Below are positions 10,778 through 22,173 of a DNA stretch of 64,000 bases, one piece after another. The DNA is taken from contig NC_079491.1 of NCBI RefSeq assembly GCF_020520425.1, forward strand, positions 8,047,143 through 8,111,142, in the 5' to 3' direction. How positions within the stretch are numbered: position 1 is the first letter of the stretch; every line of letters starts with the position of its first letter. Source of the stretch: Spinacia oleracea (Eukaryota > Streptophyta > Magnoliopsida > Caryophyllales > Amaranthaceae). The notes beneath the pieces are model-generated. The model was not told the origin of the DNA, ran no database searches, and was given only the letters and a program-made list of their open reading frames with translations. Made by a program: the position numbers and the translations under genes.

Positions 10778-13700
10778 ATGTCTATTGTTATGGCTAACTC
10801 TATGATGAACAAGACCCTTCCCGACCTCTCTAAGTTGGAGCCTCTTGATGGCAAGAACTACAAGAGATGGTCACAAAAATTATTGATCTTTTTTGAGCAA
10901 CTTGAAATAGATTATGTGCTCTATGAGGATGTGATTGAAGCAATTGAAGCAAGCAAGGCGGTAGCACCGGATCCCTCCCTTTCGGCGGAAGATGTCAAGA
11001 AGGCGGCCGAAGCATTGACCAAGAAGGAGAAAGACAACAAACTTGTTCGGGCTCACATTCTCCATCATGTGAATGGAATCTTGTTTGACCTCCTCATCAC
11101 CAATCGGTCAAGCAAGTCCATTTGGGACACCTTGCAAAAGAAGTATGGAGCCGATGATGCCGGTAAGAAAAAGTATGTTGTTGGTAAGTGGATCAATTTC
11201 AAGATGACGGATGACAAGTCCATCATGGATCAAGTCCATGATTACGAGAACATCGTCACCGACATCTTGGGTGAAGGTATGAAGATGTGTGAAACTCTCC
11301 AAGCTAATGTACTCTTGGAGAAATTTCCACCATCATGGAATGACTACCGCAATTCTTTGAAGCACAAGAAGAAGGACATGAACCTTCAAGAACTCATTGG
11401 TCATATGAGGACCGAAGAGGCTAATCGCCTCAAGGATAAGTTTGAATCCCTTTCTTTGAATTCTTCTAAAGCTAACTTGGTTGAATCTAGTGCTCCTATG
11501 GCTAAAAACAGGTTCAAAGGGAAGAAGAAAAATCATTCAACCAAAGGAAACTTCACTAACAACCACAAGATTCAAAAGACCAAAGGAGCTTGCTATGTGT
11601 GTGGAAAGATAGGACACAAAGCCTATCAATGTGATCACCGCCACAAGAGCAACTCCAATGGTGCCTCCCAAGCCAACCTTGTTGAAAAGAATGAGGTGAT
11701 AGCCGCGGTGGTGGTTGAAGCCAATTTGGTGGAGAACAAGGTAGAATGGATCTTGGATACGGGAGCATCAAGACACTTTTGTGCTAACAAGGCTATCATG
11801 ACGGAATTTGAGGATGCTACCGATGGAGACCATGTTTACATGGGAAATAGTAGCACCGCCGGAGTTCTTGGCAAAGGAAAGGTCCACCTTAAACTCACTT
11901 CCGGAAAAACTTTGTTTTTGAATAATGTCTTGTATGTTCCCTCCCTAAGGAGGAATCTTGTTTCGGGTGCCCTTCTCAACAAAGCCGGCCTAAAACTTGT
12001 CTTTGAGGCGGAAAAGATTGTTATCTCTAAGAATGGAGACTTTGTTGGGAAAGGCTACCTTAGTGAAGGCTTGTTTGTGTTGAATGTTTTGAACAATAAT
12101 GAAAGTACTTCTTCTTTTGCTTACATCGTTGAGTCTATGGATGTTTGGCACAATCGATTAGGACATTTAAATGTTTCTTACATGGAAAAGTTAAAAAACA
12201 TGAACTTAATTTCTTTTGATAAAATTGACAAAGCCTCTAAATGTCCTATTTGTGTTGAGGCCAAACATACTAAGAAACCTTTTAAGCAAGTGACAACGAG
12301 AAGTACTAAATTGTTAGAGTTGATTCACTCGGATTTAGCGGACTTTAAAAATTGCACTACTAGTAGAGGAGGGAAAAATTACTACATAACTTTTGTTGAT
12401 GACTTTTCAAGGTTTACTAAAGTATATCTTTTGAAAACTAAGGATGAGGCCGAAAGTGCATTTTTAAAGTATAAAGCCGAGGTTGAAAATCAACTTGACC
12501 TTAAAATCAAAAGAGTTAGAACCGATAGAGGTGGTGAATATGGAAAATGGTCTTTAAAAGAATTTTGTGAAACCAATGGAATTATCCATGAGCTAAGTTC
12601 TCCTTACACCCCACAACAAAATGGTATTGCCGAAAGGAAAAACAAATCTTTAAAAGAGACTATGAATGCCATGCTTCTAAGTTCCGGATTATCCAACAAC
12701 ATGTGGGGGGAGGCGGTTTTATCCGCTTGTTATGTACTCAATAGAGTGCCCCATAAGAAGTTGGATAAGACACCCTATGAGCTTTGGAAGGGTTATAGTC
12801 CTAACATGAGTATTTTGAAAGTGTGGGGGTGCTTAGCAAAGGTTGCTTTTCCAGATTTTAAGAAAACCACCATTGGGTCTAAAACTTTTGATTGTGTGTT
12901 CATTGGTTATGCTCATAATAGTGCCGCATATAGATTCATGCTTTTGAGTGATCATTCTATTTGTGAATCTAGGGATGCAGTTTTCTTTGAGCATATTTTC
13001 CCGTTGAAATCCTCTTTGTCTTCTCATGTGCATGAGTCAAGTGTTGATGTGCCTTTGGATGTTTCTTTGCCTAGTCCTAGTGTTCCTCCTCCTCCCACTA
13101 TAGTGGAAGAAGTCCAACCTAGGAAGAGTAAAAGGCTTAGAGTAGAGACTACCTTTGGACCAGATTTCTTGACCGTTTTTCTTGTAGAAGACTTTGATGT
13201 GGATTATTTGAGTGAAATTGTTGTTTCTTTGTTTCTCTTAGAAGAAGACCCAAAGACTTATAGTGAAGCTATGAAATCCATAGATGTTAGTTTTTGGAAA
13301 GAGGCCATTAAAAGTGAATTAGATTCAATCATGTCTAATCATACTTGGGACTTATGTGATTTGCCTAAGGGGTCTAAACCCATAAGTAATAAATGGATCT
13401 TTACTAAGAAGAAGAAACCCGATGGCTCTATTGATAAGTTTAAGGCTAGACTTGTTATTAGAGGTTTCACTCAAAAAGAGGGAATTGACTTTTTTGATAC
13501 CTACTCACCTGTGACTAAGATTGCCACCATTAGGACTTTGGTTGCTTTAGCGGCAATTCATGACTTAGTGGTCCATCAAATGGATGTTAAAACGGCCTTT
13601 CTTAATGGTGATCTTGATGAGGAAATTTACATGACTCAACCGGAAGGCTTTGTAGTTAAGGGTCAAGAGCATAAGGTGTGTAGACTTAAAAAGTCTTTGT

Positions 13701-14788
13701 ATGGTTTGAAACAAGCTCCTAAGCAATGGTATGAAAAGTTTGATTGTACTCTTAGGAGTGATGGCTTTGTGACTAATTCTTCGGACTCTTGTGTGTATTC
13801 TAAAGTGTTTGATTCCTCTTGTGTTATTATTTGTCTCTATGTTGATGACATGCTTATTATGGGCACTAACCTTGAGGTTGTGAATTACACTAAAGATTTT
13901 TTGTCTACTAAGTTTGAAATGAAGGACTTAGGTGAAGCCGATGTGATCCTTGGTATTCGTTTGACCAAATCCAAGGATGGGTTCTCAATGAGTCAATCTC
14001 ACTATGTGGAGAAAATCTTGAAGAAGTTCGATTGCTATGATGTGGAGCCATGTAAGACTCCTTATGATGCAAGTGTAAAGCTTACAAAGAATAAGGGTTC
14101 AAGCGTATCTCAAGAGCAATATGCCAAGGTAATAGGAAGTGTAATGTTTTTGATGAATTGCACACGTCCCGACATTGCCTATGCGGTAAGTAGATTAAGT
14201 CGATATACTCACAATCCTAGTAGTGAACATTGGAAAGCACTTCATCGATTACTTGGGTACCTAAGGGGTACCATGGAGGTATGTTTGCATTTTAATCGCT
14301 TTCCTAATGTTTTGGAAGGTTATTGTGATGCTAATTGGGTGTCCGATAATGATGAAGTGGTTTCTACTAGTGGTTATGTGTTTATGTTGGGTGGAGGTGC
14401 TATTTCATGGAAGTCCTCGAAACAACCATGTTTAGCCCGCTCCAGCATGGAATCTGAATTCATTGCTCTTGAGTTGGCAGGTCAAGAAGCGGATTGGTTA
14501 AGGAGCCTCCTAGCCGATATCCCATTGTGGGGGGAGAGAACTTCCTCGGTATCCTTGCATTGTGATTCTCAAGCGGCAATTGGTGTGGCTAATAATAGCA
14601 ACTATAATGGTAAGAAGAGGCACATACGCCTTAGACATAGTTCGGTGAGGCAACTACTCAAAAATGGAGTGATTGCATTGAACTATGTAAGGTCCGAAAG
14701 AAATTTGGCGGATCCTTTGACTAAGGGGTTGGCAAGGAACCAAGTTCTTGACTCGTCGAGGGGAATGGGGCTTAAGCCCATGAAGTGA
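10778..14788 (+). CDS. Copia gag-pol polyprotein
   Basis: A single open frame of 1336 aa encodes all parts needed for copying by reverse transcription. Gag covers about residues 15-290, with a CCHC zinc knuckle (C272, C275, H280, C285). The aspartic protease has DTGA at 327-330. The integrase follows a GAG-pre-integrase segment (HNRLGH near 458) and has the D519-D583-E619 triad with D,D35E spacing. Reverse transcriptase has YVDD at 1021-1024. RNase H starts near D1184, with E1225 and D1263. The order protease-integrase-RT-RNase H defines Ty1/copia. The frame begins only 18 bases after the 5' LTR; an alternative start is Met5. I see no frameshift or stop, so the protein looks functional. RNase H runs to the C-terminus, as is usual. 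Confidence 0.97.
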   Translation: MSIVMANSMMNKTLPDLSKLEPLDGKNYKRWSQKLLIFFEQLEIDYVLYEDVIEAIEASKAVAPDPSLSAEDVKKAAEALTKKEKDNKLVRAHILHHVNGILFDLLITNRSSKSIWDTLQKKYGADDAGKKKYVVGKWINFKMTDDKSIMDQVHDYENIVTDILGEGMKMCETLQANVLLEKFPPSWNDYRNSLKHKKKDMNLQELIGHMRTEEANRLKDKFESLSLNSSKANLVESSAPMAKNRFKGKKKNHSTKGNFTNNHKIQKTKGACYVCGKIGHKAYQCDHRHKSNSNGASQANLVEKNEVIAAVVVEANLVENKVEWILDTGASRHFCANKAIMTEFEDATDGDHVYMGNSSTAGVLGKGKVHLKLTSGKTLFLNNVLYVPSLRRNLVSGALLNKAGLKLVFEAEKIVISKNGDFVGKGYLSEGLFVLNVLNNNESTSSFAYIVESMDVWHNRLGHLNVSYMEKLKNMNLISFDKIDKASKCPICVEAKHTKKPFKQVTTRSTKLLELIHSDLADFKNCTTSRGGKNYYITFVDDFSRFTKVYLLKTKDEAESAFLKYKAEVENQLDLKIKRVRTDRGGEYGKWSLKEFCETNGIIHELSSPYTPQQNGIAERKNKSLKETMNAMLLSSGLSNNMWGEAVLSACYVLNRVPHKKLDKTPYELWKGYSPNMSILKVWGCLAKVAFPDFKKTTIGSKTFDCVFIGYAHNSAAYRFMLLSDHSICESRDAVFFEHIFPLKSSLSSHVHESSVDVPLDVSLPSPSVPPPPTIVEEVQPRKSKRLRVETTFGPDFLTVFLVEDFDVDYLSEIVVSLFLLEEDPKTYSEAMKSIDVSFWKEAIKSELDSIMSNHTWDLCDLPKGSKPISNKWIFTKKKKPDGSIDKFKARLVIRGFTQKEGIDFFDTYSPVTKIATIRTLVALAAIHDLVVHQMDVKTAFLNGDLDEEIYMTQPEGFVVKGQEHKVCRLKKSLYGLKQAPKQWYEKFDCTLRSDGFVTNSSDSCVYSKVFDSSCVIICLYVDDMLIMGTNLEVVNYTKDFLSTKFEMKDLGEADVILGIRLTKSKDGFSMSQSHYVEKILKKFDCYDVEPCKTPYDASVKLTKNKGSSVSQEQYAKVIGSVMFLMNCTRPDIAYAVSRLSRYTHNPSSEHWKALHRLLGYLRGTMEVCLHFNRFPNVLEGYCDANWVSDNDEVVSTSGYVFMLGGGAISWKSSKQPCLARSSMESEFIALELAGQEADWLRSLLADIPLWGERTSSVSLHCDSQAAIGVANNSNYNGKKRHIRLRHSSVRQLLKNGVIALNYVRSERNLADPLTKGLARNQVLDSSRGMGLKPMK

Positions 14789-15388
14789 ATATGATAAGCA
14801 TTACTAATATTCCATTCCTATGGCAGTTTGTGTTTGTAATGCTTAGTGTAGGTTGAATTCGTTGGAATTCTTAATGGATTTATACTTACGTGGTAGGTGC
14901 TCTAGCTAAGCATTTGAGAAATCCACCGTTGTAATTTATGTGGAGGTTGAGTTTGTTTAAACTCTTAATGAATCCTAAGAGATGTTTTGTGCTATTGAGA
15001 AGCACAAGGGATTCACCTACGTGGTTGTGAAGACTCGCCATCTTCCATGGAAACTTGGGCGGTTTCCTAGAGCTTCCATGAGAACTAAGGTAAACGCATG
15101 GCTTAAAACGCGTTCACTTTGCGGAGTTTACTAGATCTTTGGGGTGATGTATGTGTTGTGGGGGGCTTGACTTAAATCTTAGAGTTTCAAGGTTAGTCCA
15201 CTCTTTGATCAAAAGTTTAAGGGTTTCAAGGTTAGTCCACCCTTGGACTTGTAAGTCATTGTTCCACTTCACTAAACATTTGGTTTTAATTTACTTAAAT
15301 GTAACACCGAATGCTATGTATTGATCTCCTCTTATGCCCAATATTTTCCTCTTCCATTTGATATCTTTTCTCATCTTTAGTGGGGGAT
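14789..15388 (+). other. Copia 3' untranslated region and polypurine tract
   Basis: 600 bp without coding signal between the polyprotein stop and the 3' LTR. It ends in TTAGTGGGGGAT (15377-15388), a typical copia plus-strand primer tract abutting the LTR. A short direct repeat (GGTTTCAAGGTTAGTCCAC type) occurs at about 15183-15245. Confidence 0.8.
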
Positions 15389-16122
15389 TGTTGGAATTTA
15401 AAGATGGAAAATCGCTCAAAACCTGCCTGCCAGGTTTTGGAAAACCGGCAGGTTTTCCCAAAACCTGTCTGCCAGGTTTTCCAAAACCGGCAGGTTTCGA
15501 GCGTGAGTTGAAAAACGGACTTAAAAGGCATTTTTTGAAGTGCACCGAAAACCGGCCGGTTTTGAGAAACCGGCAGGTTTCGAGATCGGCTCTTAGTGTT
15601 GTCCGTTTTTTATCTTCTCTTTGGATTCCTCTTTTATGATAACCTTTTATGTATGATTTATGGACAATTATCATTCTGATTATGATGATTAAGTTGGTCC
15701 ATTATTTCTCTTGATTATGGGGGTTATAAACCCTTCATTATCATGGATTTAATTGGTGATTCAATACCATTGGATTCTTTTGAGTCCTTTGGTTTCTTTG
15801 GGTTGTTTTGTATTCTCCTCTAATCCTATAAATACATGCTTCATTTCTTGATTTGTTTACAGAAAAATCATTCCCTTATCATCTCCCTTTCTTCCTCTCT
15901 TTTGGGCATAAGTTCTGGTAACTCCATCTCACACCCAAGAGTGCCATTGTGTGTTGAGGGTTGTGTAAACCTTAGGGAACGAATCGGTGAATACAATTGT
16001 GCACCCCGGTTGCACCGAATCTCGTTTTCAAGGCAGTGGTTTGGTTACCACGGCACAACAAGTTCCGTAAGTCTTACTTTCTTGTTCTTCATTTTAGCCT
16101 TGAAAACTCTTAATCTACAACA
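15389..16122 (+). repeat. 3' LTR of the copia element
   Basis: Copy of 10026-10759 with no difference seen by eye. It is followed directly by the target duplication CTCTT. Confidence 0.95.
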
Positions 16123-17115
16123 CTCTTGATTGTTTTGTGCCCCTCCAGGCTTTGAATTTTGACCTCCAGACTGGTTAAACCTCACTTGGTTTCCACCTCC
16201 ATTACTATTTTGTTCCTTTCTGTGCTTAGTGAAGCACTCATACTCCCTATGCCCCCTTTTCTGACAATAGTTGCAGGTCACTAATTCTCCTTTGCAGTTC
16301 TTACCAGGGTGATTGTTACTGCACATCTTGCAATGATGCACTCTCTCAGATGGGTTCGAGTTGTTGTGGTGCCCCTGATTGTTTCCTCCTTGGAAATTTC
16401 CATTTCCATTCCCATTTCTGTTTCTATTCCTTTTAAAGTTTTCTTGGTTACCCCCAGTATTAAAATCTTTTCTCTTTTCCCCAATTACCAAAGTTTTCTT
16501 GTCCCTTCTAGACTGCAGACCATAAATATGAGCAGCTCTCCCATACACTATGTCTAAGGATGTAAAAGTTTCCCCACCTAATCCTAGTTGAATTTCATCA
16601 GTCAGCCCTTGCTCGAACCTTTGAGCTTTCAGCTCCTCAGTAGCTACAACCTCAGGTGCAAACCTCGATAAAGCTATAAACTTGCTATAGTATTCAGTAA
16701 TAGTCATATTCCCCATCCTAAGGTTGATGAACTCCTGCGCTTTCTGCTTTCTCATAAAAGGAGGATAAAACTTCCCCCTCAAGGCAACTATGAATGAATC
16801 CCAATTGAATCCCGCAACAGCACTTAGTCTATTTCCATTTTCCCTCCACCAAAGGTCGGCCTCATCTTTCAGATAAAGGACAGCTTGACTTACTCTCATA
16901 CTTTCAGGGCAACTCACAGTCTCAAATAGTTTCTCAAACTCCCTAATCCAGTTTTCCAGGAAGGTTGGGTCGGCTTGCCCCTTGAAATACGGTGGCTTAA
17001 CCTTAGAAAGTCTTTCAAACATTTCCCCTGCAGAGTCGGGGCGCTCAGTTCTCTCTTGGGTTAGCTTTTCCGCCAAGAGGCGAATCGCAGCAGCTAGATC
17101 ATTGTTGTTGGCCAT
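16123..17115 (-). pseudogene. Gypsy gag, N-terminal part, interrupted by the copia element
   Basis: The ATG at 17115 opens a gag frame. It has a retrotransposon-gag core (FKGQADPTFLENWI, then LKDEADLWW and LRGKFYPPF), an asparagine/glycine-rich basic linker, and a zinc knuckle CNYCQKRGHREYEC (C-X2-C-X4-H-X4-C). Gag would package element RNA in virus-like particles. At 16127 the frame enters the TSD and then the copia LTR, so the mRNA is broken here. The remainder is at 10025-9874. The core is otherwise open, as expected for an element disrupted recently. Confidence 0.9.
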
Positions 17116-17788
17116 TCTAGAACGCGACCTGCAATTAGTATATTCTACTTTAGGTTTAAAACATCACTTACGTTATCCCATACAATTTAATACTTGAATT
17201 GACCATAAAGATCGCCTCAACCAACAATGTTCACATTAATACACATCATTTACGAAGGCGCGACAATCGTTTACGAAGGTGCAACGATCGTCTACAAGAT
17301 GCAATAATCATTGAAAAATAATCATCCTCGATAATTCACGAAAGACATTTACACACTACACCTAAGGCATAACATTTTGAATCATATTGGTCATGAGGGT
17401 CTAGATTGGCCCTCACTTCCTTTATGTACTCAAATCATTTAATATTTTTGTGGCAATTGAATTGATCCACAACTCACACTGAGTATGCAACCAATAGGAA
17501 GATTAATCCACGACGTACTACCTAGAGGTTGGGGTATTATGGAATCCTCAAAATAGAATAAAGAACAATTCCTTGAAAACTTTAACTTTTATTGCTAACT
17601 CTATAGAGGTTTATTACATCCTTGAAAATAATAAAGAATATTTCAAACTTCAATAAACTTAAACCTTAAACAGTTGTAGCTTTGCTACTTATTCTTTAAA
17701 ACATAAAAGAGCTAATTAACTATTTATGACTTCAAAATATTTGTGGCCTTTTGCCTATCCATTGCTCCTGAAACTTGCGGAGTGAAAT

Positions 17789-18433
17789 TTAGATCTCAAG
17801 ATCATCGAACTCTTCTTCAGGATCTTCATCGGGGTCTTCCTCAGGGTTTGCATCTTCACCCATGTCTTCATCTTGATTAGGCTCACTTTCCATCTCCTGT
17901 TCACTTTCGAGCTCTGCATCCGAATCACTAGAGATCTCAATGGTTGGCTCATGAGCCGCTGGGTTAGCATTCTCTGCCTCAACACCTACATTCTCATTCT
18001 CCACAGCTACATCATTTTCCTCTAGTTCATTATTTACACTTATTCCCATAGGTTCTTCTGTAACTGAATCCCCAACATGACTCCCTACGATTTTACCGTC
18101 TCTAAACCCACTTTCTGCCGCTTCAATAATGGGGGTCAGAATTTCTGAATCATATTTCCATCTACCATCCCAAGTTCCATACTTAGCCAAGTTTGGAGTT
18201 CCATTATCAGAATGCATGTCTTTAAACTTTTCCTTGAGTTCTAGGTATGGAAATTTGTTAGGTAAGCAATTAATGATAGTGGCTGCTATGATATTCTTTC
18301 TCATTAAGATAGGTTGCCCTTGAACTTTAGCATTATATTCACATCCAAACACAATTTTTTTTACGTAAATATCTGGGGTTTCTATATCAAGTTTCTCGAA
18401 GGATCCTATATTGGTGTACTTGGAAAGAAACAT
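17789..18433 (-). CDS. Extra ORF between 5' LTR and gag of the gypsy element (unknown)
   Basis: A 214-aa open frame in the element's sense direction, downstream of the primer-binding site and upstream of gag. The first ~105 residues are mixed and could be globular (with a YGTWDGRWKYD segment). The last ~90 are extremely acidic (runs of E, D, S and P). I recognise no domain. Ogre elements have an ORF before gag, but their primer site differs from the Met-like one here. It may be an element-specific accessory protein or a captured host fragment. Confidence 0.5.
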   Translation of the reverse strand: MFLSKYTNIGSFEKLDIETPDIYVKKIVFGCEYNAKVQGQPILMRKNIIAATIINCLPNKFPYLELKEKFKDMHSDNGTPNLAKYGTWDGRWKYDSEILTPIIEAAESGFRDGKIVGSHVGDSVTEEPMGISVNNELEENDVAVENENVGVEAENANPAAHEPTIEISSDSDAELESEQEMESEPNQDEDMGEDANPEEDPDEDPEEEFDDLEI

Positions 18434-19189
18434 TTTATTCCTGAAATAAACAATTCAAGGTCTCACTAACGATTTTCCAGCCAAAACATAAACAAGGTTC
18501 AATAATCAATAAGTTTGGTGGAATCAAACAATTCTTTATGCACTTGTAAATGTAACACTTAAACAATTAGCACATGCACATACATAACAATCAATTTCTT
18601 ATCATTGACTAGCTACTAATGCACATATAATTCTATATTATATGCCCTTCTTATACTACCCATCTCTCATAAACTAAAGCATTAGAATCATTTATATAAC
18701 GAAATAAAAGAACGAAAATATAATAAAATTATAACATAGAATAATAACATAAATAAAAATATAAAATAAATAAAATGAAATAAGTTAAGAAAATGCGTAG
18801 CGAATAAATTCGAGAATAAAGTTATTAATTCGAAAAGATTTATATTTCCTAATTAACGAATTCTAACTCTTGAAACAACTTAAAAAAATATTTGAACTCC
18901 TTTTTTTAAAAAAAATGTATTCATATTATTTTTATTTATTTGTTTGAATAATAATTAATAAGAAAAATAAAAATGTCGAAAGTATCACTTTAACTTGGAA
19001 AAATAATTTGATTTCGAACGTAAATAAGGAATATCGTATACTTTCAAACAAGGTAAAAGGAAATCGGCCCCCCAAAAAAAAAGTACCAATTTTTGAACAC
19101 TATAATACGTAGAATCTCGATTTTTTAAGAAATTTATTTTAAATAACTAGATAGTTAGGCGCCTAAAAATTTATTAAAGTAAAACCTTA
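18434..19189. other. Gypsy 5' leader, AT-rich, no coding signal
   Basis: Untranslated leader between the primer-binding site and the extra ORF of the minus-strand element. It is very AT-rich with short A and T runs. No ORF or structure stands out. Confidence 0.6.
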
Positions 19190-19206
19190 GCTTCTAGATA
19201 CCACTT
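19190..19206 (-). promoter_or_regulatory. Primer-binding site of the gypsy element
   Basis: On the minus strand, three bases after the LTR end, TGGTATCTAGAAGC begins at 19203. The first seven bases match the usual initiator-Met primer site (TGGTATCAGAGC); the rest diverges. It fixes the orientation of the element as leftward. Confidence 0.75.
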
Positions 19207-22173
19207 TGTAACACCCCGACAATTCTCTCTTTTCTAAAACAACATTTTAATATAAAACGTAGAGAATTATCAAGGCATTATCGCCCGTGTGAAAACGTAA
19301 CGGCTTATTCAGAATTTTGCAGCGGAAAACATAAAACTAACTTTAGGTTTATAAATAATCGATTACAGGTTTAATCCCAAAAATCATCCAACGAAAATAA
19401 GGAAATATAAATAGTACGACAAGTTTAAAGTCCCAATTAACAAACCCAAGTTAACTTAGCAAATCAAAACTAAATACAAGCTCTCTATTCCCGATCCGAA
19501 TGATGCAACATCTTCAAACCTGCAGATGGACAATGCTTATTGATCCTTAGAGACTGCTCACCAAAGATTGGGTCATCACAGGATCAATAAGGCATAGCCA
19601 TGATCAACATGCACAAGCAAAAGCACGTAATCAGCAAAGCTGAGTACTACATACTAAATCAATAATAATCCTAACATGATTCTATTAAACGAACAATCCT
19701 AACATGGTACTAAATAAAACATAAGCAAGGATAATCAAGATATATTGACTTGAAGACTATATTTGACTGAACTAGACCTTTGTATCATTAACATTATTTT
19801 AATTGAAATAGTCAATGGACTGAGTTGACTACTAGAAACTTCTTCTTCTTCACTAAGGAAGACGAGGTACGGGCGCGACTCCGTAAACCCCAATGACCTG
19901 CGATATCGAGGGACTTTTTAAATAAAAATAGAACCGGTGATCAATCCGGCCCCAGAAAAAGCCATAGGCTACCCATGACCCCAACTCCTGATTGTCCGTC
20001 ACTTTAGACGTGCACAGTCTAAAGCTATTGCTACTCATTTTCACTTTACATGACTTAACTTTTAATACTTGGTTATGACTCATCAAACATAAATATTATA
20101 TTCAACAAGTAAACACAACTTCTTTTATCTTTGAATTAAACCAGCGATCACAACATTCAACCAAGAGCCAATTCCAACTATTTTAATCTTTCCTTTATCC
20201 ATATTTAAAAACCTTTAATAGTTATAAGTTTCAACTACCAAACAAGGTCCTCGGCCCTTATAAAGTAGTGAAAATCTAAAGAGGAACAACGATCAATAAA
20301 GATCTAAACCAATATTAAATAATATAAAGTTCCACAAAACCAACATGCTTACATCAATATTCCATGCTAACATGATTCAATTCTTATAAATAAAGTTCTA
20401 TGCTCAACGCATTAATTCAACGACATTGAACATGAAATTCCAACATAAACAAGTTCATAAATATATTCATCATATTCTCAATACAACACACATCCAAGCA
20501 CACAGGCATGTACGTACCTTGTGTAAACAAACTGATATGCCACTTTAACGAATTCAAAATTCGCCCACAAAGAATTCTCCGCCTAAAAACAACCAATAAA
20601 ATTCTCCAATCAATTTCCAACAATTTACAGCAATACTAAAGTATTCCAAATATATCCTAAACATATTTTGAACCATCCCCAATATCGAAACTTAACTAAA
20701 TAACCTCCAAGCATAATAACTATTAAACTAATGATCCCAAATCGTTCTAAACTCCAATAAAACATCCCTTTTAAAAATTTCCAGCAATATAAAATTATTT
20801 CAAACGTCCACAAAACATAATCAACGTTCTTAAAATCATAAAAATAATAGCTTTAATAATATATAATCATTCTATTATGATTTTAGAATATTAAAACCTT
20901 AAAAATCCATGCTTTAATAATTAAATTCCTTATTTCAATTCAATTACATAATCTGAAAATTAAATTTATTATTTAAACATAATATATAATATGAAAATAT
21001 AATTTAATCATGATAACTTATAATTTACATTCAAGGAGAATGAATTAAATTAATAAAACTTCATTAAGACCCTAAATTAAACGTAGTTAATAAATCTGAA
21101 AATAATTAAATTAATTTCAACAACATATAATCTGAAATTTCATAAAAAGTCATAAATTTAATTCAAGAAACATAAATTAAATTAATAAACTTAATTAAAC
21201 ATTTAAATAACTTAGGGTTTAAGAAAACAACCAAACTAAAGAGAAGAGAGTGGGCGGCCGGCGGTCCGGGGCACGGCGGCGCGGCAGCTGCTGGGTTGGT
21301 GGTTGCGACTGGTGGGCGGCGGTTGCTGTCGGCATAAACAGGGCACGAATGAGTGCCACGAACGAAATAGAAAAAGAACGAGAACGAAAGACAAAAGAGA
21401 AGGGAGGATGGGCGAACTACCGTGCAACAACGGCGACCTTTCGCGGCGACGACGGCTGGCGGCGAGGGAGGCTCACGACTTGGCTGCGCGAAACTTAAAC
21501 AAGAGGGAAGCAATGGTGAGGGAGGACGAAAAAATCCAGAAAAAGAAAAGAAGGAGAACGAAGAGAGAGAGAAGGAGAAGGGGAATTACCGGCGGCTGGC
21601 GAGGGACGACGGTGGTCCGGCGTGACTGGCTGGACGGCGGCGACAAGGAGAGGGCAGGGTTTGTGCGTCGTGGATGTTGAAGCAAGGAGAGAGAGAGAAA
21701 CGGTTGAGGGCTTGCTTGTGGTTTGTTTGTACGTGAAACAGAGAGGAGGAAGGGCTTTGGTGTTTTACGTGAAAATAGTTTGGGTGGGGTTTTGAGGTTT
21801 GGGTTTTAATGTTGGGCTTTCCCAAGTGGGCTAGAATTAGGATTTAGCTTTTATGATTCGAATCCAAAACTGAATAGGATCGTTTTCTAAATTCAATCAA
21901 TTTTCGTAATTCAAATTCTTTTCAACTTAAAATTCTAAAATTATTCTTGATTGCACAAATCGTTAAAATATTTATAATATATTTACATAAAATTAAATAT
22001 ACATTAAATATATAATAAAATTCAAAAATCGTTAAATATTTAGAACGTACTTAAAATAAAATAAATATACGTTAATTATATATTTATTACTTAAAATTCA
22101 TAAATTCTATTTAAATATAAATAATATACGTTAAAATATATTAATAAAATTTATAAATTTACGGGGGATTACA
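19207..22173 (-). repeat. 5' LTR of the gypsy element
   Basis: 2967 bp, partner of 6463-9430. It differs by scattered substitutions, for example near 19359, 19498, 20127 and 21319. It is followed on the right by the duplication ACAAA. Confidence 0.95.

Larger units (their letters stand above)
10026..16122 (+). mobile_element. Intact Ty1/copia retrotransposon nested in the gypsy gag
   Basis: LTRs of 734 bp at 10026-10759 and 15389-16122 keep a constant offset of 5363 from end to end, and I saw no differences by eye. A 5-bp duplication CTCTT flanks the element (10021-10025 and 16123-16127). The LTRs begin TGTTGGAA and end CTACAACA. The internal region holds one full-length gag-pol frame. The polypurine tract AGTGGGGGAT lies directly before the 3' LTR. 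Total length is 6097 bp. Identical LTRs and an uninterrupted polyprotein imply a very recent, possibly still active insertion. Confidence 0.97.
6463..22173 (-). mobile_element. Ty3/gypsy LTR retrotransposon lacking pol, with a nested copia element
   Basis: Two direct copies of about 2.97 kb (6463-9430 and 19207-22173) begin TGTAACACC and end GGATTACA on the plus strand. They are flanked by an exact 5-bp duplication ACAAA. The primer-binding site lies beside the right copy and reads TGGTATCTAGAAGC on the minus strand. A polypurine tract lies beside the left copy. The element therefore points leftward: 5' LTR at right, 3' LTR at left. Without the copia insertion it would be about 9.6 kb, with an internal region of about 3.7 kb. 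That region holds an extra ORF and gag but no reverse transcriptase or integrase. I counted about 25 LTR differences by eye, under 1 percent, so the insertion is fairly recent. LTR length and the purine-tract context resemble Tekay/Del chromoviruses, but with pol gone the lineage is uncertain. Confidence 0.95.

Noticed and set aside
15291..15674. 127-codon minus-strand frame and its twin at 9874-10311
   Set aside because: Most of each lies in the copia LTR. Only the last part of the left one (9874-10025) is real gag sequence.
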